A stretch of DNA of 45,302 bases, taken from NCBI GenBank assembly GCA_937966115.1, contig CALCKX010000069.1:1-45302 (forward strand), given 5' to 3'. The stretch comes from an uncultured Chloracidobacterium sp. Its GTDB lineage: Bacteria > Acidobacteriota > Blastocatellia > Chloracidobacteriales > Chloracidobacteriaceae. A program made the position numbers and the translations under genes. A model generated the notes under the pieces. The model saw nothing but the letters and a program-made list of their open reading frames with translations. It had not been told where the DNA came from and did no database searches. Below are positions 40,864 to 45,302 of the stretch, piece after piece. Within the stretch, counting starts at the first letter, position 1, and each line of letters starts with the position of its first letter.

Positions 40864-40897
40864 TGGAAATTTCCAACGCCTGGAAGTTTCCAACGAG
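40864..40897. repeat. 17-bp imperfect tandem repeat with a GGAAATTTCC palindrome
   Basis: TGGAAATTTCCAACGCC (40864-40880) is followed by TGGAAGTTTCCAACGAG (40881-40897), 14 of 17 identical. Copy 1 contains the perfect 10-bp palindrome GGAAATTTCC. It lies between the divergent hydrolase and RsbW-like genes, a place where an operator is plausible. The 333 bases between the two starts hold nothing else I recognise. Confidence 0.6.
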
Positions 40898-41068
40898 CGG
40901 GCGGCGCAGATTGCGAGGGATTATAGCACGAATCGCGCCGATGCCATGCCTGCCGTTACCTTGACGCTCATTTTCACCGCGTGGTATCTACCGCGAACAG
41001 TTACGGATAAAACTACCGACCGCCTGGCTTTGGCTCGAAACTCGTTATCGCTTGGACGGAAACCGACG

Positions 41069-41533
41069 GTGGAAGCGACGCAAAACGACATCAACGGGCA
41101 AACTGACACAGTCATTGAGCTGACCATTGCGAGTCACTACCGGTTCGTCGAAATGGTGGGGTCGGTCGCGGATCAACTGACCCAGCTTGCCGGATTTGAA
41201 GCCGAGAATATCGACTGGGTCGGGCTGGCGGTGCGCGAATCCGTTGTCAACGCCATCAAGCATGGCAATCAGCTCGACGTCTCCAAGCCGGTCGAGGTCC
41301 GCTTTCATCTGACGGATGAAAAGCTGCTCATTGTGGTTCGCGACCGCGGCAACGGCTTTGACGCGAGCCAGGTCGCCGATCCGCGCGCGCCTGAGAACCT
41401 TCTGAACCCGAATGGCCGCGGCATCTTCTACATGCGAACGTTCATGGACGACGTCGAGTTTCTATCCCATCGCCAGGGCGGACTGGAGGTTCGAATGACC
41501 AAGCGCTGCCCGCGCCGAAATGGCGGTTGCTAG
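41069..41533 (+). CDS. RsbW-like anti-sigma factor kinase (HATPase_c domain)
   Basis: A 154-residue protein when started at GTG 41069. The GHKL ATPase fold shows N-box ESVVNAIKHGN, G1 DRGNGFD and G2 GRGIFYM, after ELTIASHYRFVEMVGSVADQL. It should phosphorylate a STAS antagonist and sequester a sigma factor. An ATG at 40946 would add 41 residues that are not family-like, so I prefer the GTG, but the start is uncertain. The STAS gene is 224 bases downstream on the same strand. Confidence 0.88.
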   Translation: MEATQNDINGQTDTVIELTIASHYRFVEMVGSVADQLTQLAGFEAENIDWVGLAVRESVVNAIKHGNQLDVSKPVEVRFHLTDEKLLIVVRDRGNGFDASQVADPRAPENLLNPNGRGIFYMRTFMDDVEFLSHRQGGLEVRMTKRCPRRNGGC

Positions 41534-41621
41534 GCATATCAAGTCGCTTGCCGGGCGGGGCCGCAGCGCGCCTGGCTGCGGCGCTTGACGCAGGCGCCGC
41601 GGCGCGGGTCACCCCAGCGCG

Positions 41622-41673
41622 GCTCGTAAGGAAGGCTCGTCAAGCAAGCTCGTAAGGAAGGCTCGTCAAACAA
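41622..41673. repeat. 26-bp tandem duplication between the RsbW-like and STAS genes
   Basis: The 26-base unit (starting GCTCGTAAGGAAGGCTCG) occurs at 41622-41647 and 41648-41673 with one mismatch, then four more bases. It has no coding role that I can see. Confidence 0.85.
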
Positions 41674-41718
41674 GCTCCCTCCAGCGCAAGCCCGCATCGC
41701 ATCGGCGCGCTCGTCAAC

Positions 41719-41742
41719 ATTTCAGCGAATATTTCAGCGAAG
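41719..41742. repeat. 12-bp tandem duplication next to the STAS ribosome site
   Basis: ATTTCAGCGAAT (41719-41730) is followed by ATTTCAGCGAAG (41731-41742). The last bases lead into AAGGAGTC, the ribosome site for the STAS gene. Confidence 0.8.
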
Positions 41743-41757
41743 GAGTCCTGCGTTCGT

Positions 41758-42102
41758 ATGTCACTCACCATTTCCCATCGTACAGTTGGCGATGTCACCG
41801 TCCTTGACCTCAGCGGCAAGATTACCATCGGCGAAGGCAGCGTTCAGCTCCGCGAGTCCGTCAAGTCGCTGCTTGAAAACGGCACGAAGAATATTCTGCT
41901 CAACTTGGGCGACGTGAGCTATGTTGACAGCTCTGGCATCGGCGAGCTTGTCCACAGCTACACGACGGTCAAGAACCAGCAGGGGCAGCTCAAGCTGCTC
42001 AACCTGACGAAGAAGATTCAAGACCTGCTGATGATCACAAAGCTGCTCACGGTGTTTGACACCTTCGACAACGAGTCCGACGCCGTGGCGAGCTTTACCT
42101 AG
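41758..42102 (+). CDS. STAS anti-sigma factor antagonist (SpoIIAA/RsbV-like)
   Basis: A 114-residue single-domain STAS protein. The phosphorylation motif VDSSGIG has Ser58 aligned with SpoIIAA Ser58. [26 protein letters not shown] begins the fold. It is probably the substrate of the RsbW-like kinase encoded upstream; the sigma factor is elsewhere. AAGGAG lies about ten bases before the ATG. Confidence 0.92.
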   Translation: MSLTISHRTVGDVTVLDLSGKITIGEGSVQLRESVKSLLENGTKNILLNLGDVSYVDSSGIGELVHSYTTVKNQQGQLKLLNLTKKIQDLLMITKLLTVFDTFDNESDAVASFT

Positions 42103-42199
42103 AAAGTCGTCCTGCAACCAACTGAAACCGCTTGACTCGCGCGGCGATCTGGCCTGACCGCTCGCCCCGCGCTCTCTTTTCCTTCGCACCGCGCAACGC

Positions 42200-43156
42200 A
42201 TGGCACGCATCCTCGTCACGGGCGGTCTCGGCGTTGTCGGCGCGGGACTCGTCCGCGAGCTCCGCGAGCGACATCATGAGGTCATCGCCTGCGACCTTGC
42301 TCACCAGTCCGACGAAGTCGCCTTTGGGCTTCCCGGCGACCTGCGCGAGCCGCGCTACGCCCGCTGCGACGTCAGCGAGTTCCGTCAGTTGGCGCGTCTC
42401 TTCGACCATTTCGGCCGCTTTGACTATGTGTTTCACTGCGCGGCCGAGTTCGGGCGCTGGAACGGGGAAGATTTCTACGAAACCCTGTGGCGAACCAACG
42501 TCATCGGCACCAAGCACCTGCTCCGCCTTCAGGAAAGCCATCGCTTCCGGCTGATCCACTTCTCGTCGTCGGAAATCTATGGTGACTACCCTGCCTTGAT
42601 GGTTGAGCACATCACGGACGAAGTCGAGATCAAGCAGCTCAACGACTACGCCATGTCGAAGTGGGTCAACGAGATGCAGATTCGCAACGCCATCGAGCAG
42701 CGCGGCGTTGAAAGCGTCGTGGTGCGGCTGTTCAACACCTACGGGCCGGGCGAGTACTATAGCCCCTACCGCTCGGTGAACTGCCGCTTTCTGTATTGCG
42801 CGCTCCACGGGCTGCCCTGGACGGTCTATCGCGGACACGCCCGCACCTCAACTTTCCTCGCCGATACCGTTCGCACGGTCGCCAACTTGGTCGAGCGTTT
42901 CAAGGCGGGCGAGACCTACAACATCGGCGGGGATCGGCTTCACACGATTGAGGAGCTTTCAGACGCCGTGCTGAAAGTCACCGGCGCGTCGCCGACGCTT
43001 GCGCGCTATGCCGAGTCGGAGCCGCTCACGACGAAAACGAAGCTCGTGGATACGACAAAGGCGATACGGGATCTCGACCATCGCAACACGTACAGCCTGG
43101 AAGAGGGTCTGCGCATCACAGCCGACTGGATGCGGCAAGCGTACAAGCTGGCGTGA
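42200..43156 (+). CDS. NAD-dependent epimerase/dehydratase (SDR)
   Basis: A 318-residue extended SDR. The cofactor motif is ILVTGGLGVVGAGLV (about 4-18) and the catalytic YAMSK (near 152-156) has the YxxxK form. VVVRLFNTYGPGEYYSPY and ETYNIGG match UDP-sugar epimerases. A UDP-glucose/galactose 4-epimerase-type or dTDP-glucose dehydratase-type role is possible; the substrate is unproven. It supports the polysaccharide theme of the region. Confidence 0.93.
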   Translation: MARILVTGGLGVVGAGLVRELRERHHEVIACDLAHQSDEVAFGLPGDLREPRYARCDVSEFRQLARLFDHFGRFDYVFHCAAEFGRWNGEDFYETLWRTNVIGTKHLLRLQESHRFRLIHFSSSEIYGDYPALMVEHITDEVEIKQLNDYAMSKWVNEMQIRNAIEQRGVESVVVRLFNTYGPGEYYSPYRSVNCRFLYCALHGLPWTVYRGHARTSTFLADTVRTVANLVERFKAGETYNIGGDRLHTIEELSDAVLKVTGASPTLARYAESEPLTTKTKLVDTTKAIRDLDHRNTYSLEEGLRITADWMRQAYKLA

Positions 43157-43214
43157 GCCAGCGGACTGCGCGCCGCTGGGGAGTGCGCTGGCCGGTCGCT
43201 CTTCGCGGCTCACT

Positions 43215-43240
43215 TCTCCAGGCACGCTCTCCAGGCAAGC
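43215..43240. repeat. 13-bp tandem duplication upstream of the TPR gene
   Basis: TCTCCAGGCACGC (43215-43227) is followed by TCTCCAGGCAAGC (43228-43240), 12 of 13 identical. Confidence 0.8.
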
Positions 43241-43270
43241 AAGACTTCAACCAAGGTGGCGCGCCAACTC

Positions 43271-45031
43271 ATGCATCGCTTCTTTCAAATGTCGCGGGGC
43301 ATCCTGCTCTGCCTTCTCTTCAGCTCGCTGGCGCCGGCAACCATCTGGGGACAGACGCCGTCCCTAGCCTCCAAAGCGAATGTTTTCATTCGCCCGGATG
43401 AGCGCGTCTTCGTGACGCTGGCGGCTTTGACCCTGGCCGGATTTGACGCCGAAACGCCGGGCGCGCCGCCGAACGAGGTCCGCGCGCAACTGCTCCAGGA
43501 TTTGAAAGCCACGCCGCCGGAAGTGACCGAGAAGCTGCGCGCCTTTTGGCAGCGGCTTCCCGAAGCGGAGCGGAACCGCCCGACGCTGGCGGGAAGCGCC
43601 CTGGCGCTTGCGCTCGCGGCGCGTCCGCTGCCGGATTTCACCCTGCCCGCGCTGGAGGGGCTGCCGCCAGATGTCCGCCCTCTAGCGGATCTCGCCCCGC
43701 TCATCGCTGAATTTGCCGCCCGCTCGCCGGTCAGGTCGGTCTTTCGCAAGTATGCGGCGAACTACGCGGCCTTTGCCGAGCTTTTGCGGCAAGTCGCCGA
43801 CGAGGAGTTGTTTCGCCTGCTGAGGTTCCTGCATACCCAGCCCATCATTACTGCCCGCGACGCGCCGCCGATGGCCGACTTTGACACGCTCACCAGCGCC
43901 AGCCTGCCGACCGGCGAGCTCCGCGAGCGGTCTCGCCGAATCTTCATCGTGCCAGACCTGCTCGGCCCCGCAGGACGCGTCGTGACTCGGAACGACTTCC
44001 TCGACGGCTCAGACCGACGAACATACCGTCGGCCGGGCGATGAGTTTTTCCTAGTGGCGAGCGCCCCGCGGGAAGCGCCCAATCGGGCCGTTCGGTGGGC
44101 GCTGATGCGCTTTATTCTGGAGCCGGTCATCGCGCGCTCCGGCAAGCCGATTGCCGACCGCCGCGCCGCGATTGTGAAACTCGCCGGGAACGCGCCGCAG
44201 GCGGATCCGGGGCTCAGAAGCAACGTCTTCGAGATTGTTCGAGAATCGCTTGGGCGCGCCATCGAGGCGCGACTGTCCATCCAGGAAGCGCGCGCGACCG
44301 CCCGCTCGGAAGGCGATGCCGCAAGCGCGGCCGGCGTTCAGCTCGCGGATGACGAAGCGCGCGTCGAATTGCTTGGCGTTTTCGAGCGCGGCGGCGTCCT
44401 GACCCTCCACTTCTTCGAGCAGCTCGCCGCGCTCGACGAAACGGGCGTGGATATCCTCGAATGGCTGCCGCGCATGGTGGCGAGCTTTGACGCCGACCGC
44501 GAGCGACGCCGCCCGGCGGAGCTAAGCGAGTTGCGCGCGCGAGTTGAGCGGCGGCGCGCGCTGGCTCGCTCGGCTCCGGTCGCGAAGTCGCTTTCTCGGC
44601 TGGAGCAAGCTGACGAGCTGTTGCGCGCCAAAAAATACGCTGCGGCCCGGCAAACGCTGGAAGCGCTTCTCACGGACGAGCCTGCCAACGCCCGCGCCGC
44701 CTTTGGCCTTGCCGAGTTGACGGCCAAGCAGCCCAGCGCCATCGAGACGGATGCCGAGGCGGATGAAAGCGACCGACTGGCAGCCCTGCAAGAGCGATTG
44801 GAGCAGGCGGTCGAGCTTTATGAGCGAGCGGCTAAGCTGGCGGGGGAGGATGAGGGCTGGCTGGCATCGCGCGCCTATGTCGCCGTCGGTAAAATTTACG
44901 ACTTTGCGGATCGGCGGCAGGATGCGCTCGCCGCCTATGAGCGAGCCATTGCCATTGGCGACGTGCGCGGGGGAGCTTTCGCGGAAGCGGTCGCGGGGAA
45001 AGCGCAGCCGTTCCGCCCCGCCAAGCCCTAA
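43271..45031 (+). CDS. Secreted TPR-containing protein of unknown function
   Basis: A 586-residue protein with a signal peptide (MHRFFQMSRGILLCLLFSS..., cut near residue 28). Residues 30-400 are helical with motifs such as NVFIRPDERVFVTLAALTLAGFD and FGYP-less segments that I cannot match to a family. From about 430 there are TPR-like repeats (EQADELLRAKKYAAARQTLEALLTDEPANARAAFGLAEL; YVAVGKIYDFADRRQDALAAYERAIAI). It may be a periplasmic scaffold. I chose the ATG at 43271 because AAGGTGG lies upstream and the signal peptide starts there; GTG 43256 is an alternative. Confidence 0.85.
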   Translation: MHRFFQMSRGILLCLLFSSLAPATIWGQTPSLASKANVFIRPDERVFVTLAALTLAGFDAETPGAPPNEVRAQLLQDLKATPPEVTEKLRAFWQRLPEAERNRPTLAGSALALALAARPLPDFTLPALEGLPPDVRPLADLAPLIAEFAARSPVRSVFRKYAANYAAFAELLRQVADEELFRLLRFLHTQPIITARDAPPMADFDTLTSASLPTGELRERSRRIFIVPDLLGPAGRVVTRNDFLDGSDRRTYRRPGDEFFLVASAPREAPNRAVRWALMRFILEPVIARSGKPIADRRAAIVKLAGNAPQADPGLRSNVFEIVRESLGRAIEARLSIQEARATARSEGDAASAAGVQLADDEARVELLGVFERGGVLTLHFFEQLAALDETGVDILEWLPRMVASFDADRERRRPAELSELRARVERRRALARSAPVAKSLSRLEQADELLRAKKYAAARQTLEALLTDEPANARAAFGLAELTAKQPSAIETDAEADESDRLAALQERLEQAVELYERAAKLAGEDEGWLASRAYVAVGKIYDFADRRQDALAAYERAIAIGDVRGGAFAEAVAGKAQPFRPAKP

Positions 45032-45092
45032 GGCGCTTCTCGCGGCGGCGGAGCGGCGCGCCTTTTTCGCCAGGCTCGCCGCCAAGCGTCGG

Positions 45093-45302
45093 TCAGGCGC
45101 AGTCGGCAATTCCGCGCGGGCGGACAGCGCCCTGCGCGGGCGTCAGCCCAACCCGCCGCGAAAGGTCGGATGAAAAAACCCCCTCGGGATCGACCGCCTG
45201 CTTGATGCGCCGCCATTGAGCGAGGCGCGGGTACATCGCCTCCAGGTGCCGCGGCTTCAGGCGGGCGTCCTTGCCAAGATAAATCCGCCCGCCCGCTTGG
45301 AC
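45093..45302 (-). CDS. C-terminus of a DprE1-like FAD-dependent oxidase
   Basis: The last 69 codons of a minus-strand gene that enters from the right edge, translated by hand. [34 protein letters not shown] and [12 protein letters not shown] match the end of FAD-linked oxidases of the DprE1 type (decaprenylphosphoryl-ribose oxidase, needed for arabinan precursors in mycobacteria). The DprE2-like partner would be expected further along. The stop TGA is 61 bases from the TPR gene end. Whether it makes an arabinose-type lipid here is inference. Confidence 0.8.
   Translation of the reverse strand, partial: VQAGGRIYLGKDARLKPRHLEAMYPRLAQWRRIKQAVDPEGVFSSDLSRRVGLTPAQGAVRPRGIADCA

Noticed and set aside
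1-45302. CRISPR array or insertion sequence
   Set aside because: The repeats seen are two-copy or at most four-copy, short and unrelated; no spacer pattern, transposase or terminal inverted repeat pair was found.
1-45302. tRNA, rRNA or tmRNA genes
   Set aside because: I looked for T-loop-like GGTTCGA and its reverse; the few matches lie inside well-supported genes and lack a cloverleaf.

Overview
The window is about 45.3 kb of GC-rich bacterial chromosome carrying about 43 genes on both strands, with only short intergenic gaps. I see no insertion sequence, prophage, CRISPR array, rRNA or tRNA. Several genes point to Acidobacteriota: a secreted VWFA protein of the acidobacterial type, a PATAN/DUF4388-DnaJ-TPR protein, and secreted proteins made of short domains joined by Ala/Pro linkers. 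A Blastocatellia/Chloracidobacterium-like lineage is my best guess, but that is an inference from gene content, not a measured placement.

Layout. 1-2354 (minus): a cut SulP transporter, an FHA-PrsW membrane protease fusion and a Bcp peroxiredoxin. 2663-8078 (plus): a Wzz/BY-kinase polysaccharide co-polymerase, a YhhN-family membrane protein, smpB (sharing an ATGA with yhhN) and long-form serA. 8140-12672 (minus): PATAN-DnaJ-TPR protein, sugar nucleotidyltransferase, GHL10-type glycosidase. 13156-17323 (plus): secreted VWFA protein, secreted LecA-like protein, FmdB zinc ribbon, cyclophilin lipoprotein and an orphan coiled-coil/HhH protein. 17563-21650: RlmB-type rRNA methylase, a beta-propeller lipoprotein, an SDH/Clp-fold protease, an SRPBCC protein and a cold-shock protein with a clear terminator. 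21973-25195 (minus): an NtrC-type regulator followed by atpI, atpB and atpE. 25346-29518: acyl-CoA dehydrogenase, then ABM-domain protein, zinc-ribbon protein and a divergent bi-domain oxidoreductase. 29555-33397 (minus): STAS protein, ribosomal protein L33, EamA transporter, LIC_10190-like membrane protein. 33753-40735: Gfo/Idh/MocA oxidoreductase, DUF3299 protein, a zinc-ribbon/receiver-like protein with a PilT/PilU ATPase, NrdR, YhbH and an anchored alpha/beta hydrolase. 41069-45302: an RsbW-like kinase and STAS partner, a UDP-sugar epimerase-like SDR, a secreted TPR protein and the C-terminus of a DprE1-like oxidase.

Functional themes are envelope and polysaccharide metabolism (BY-kinase, nucleotidyltransferase, MocA and bi-domain oxidoreductases, epimerase, DprE1-like, LIC_10190-like), housekeeping (smpB, rpmG, nrdR, rlmB, csp, serA, Fo subunits) and partner-switching or second-messenger-like regulation (FHA, two STAS proteins, RsbW-like, PATAN, NtrC).

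The points most worth following are: a recurrent pattern of short tandem duplications (10-26 bp) in intergenic DNA or across gene ends; a second carboxylate (Asp55) at the ion-binding site of the c subunit; a bi-domain oxidoreductase that has lost its canonical motifs but keeps an intact reading frame; and a sigma-54-type regulator gene that heads the Fo gene cluster. I did not find one clearly novel multi-gene system; the candidates are listed individually.
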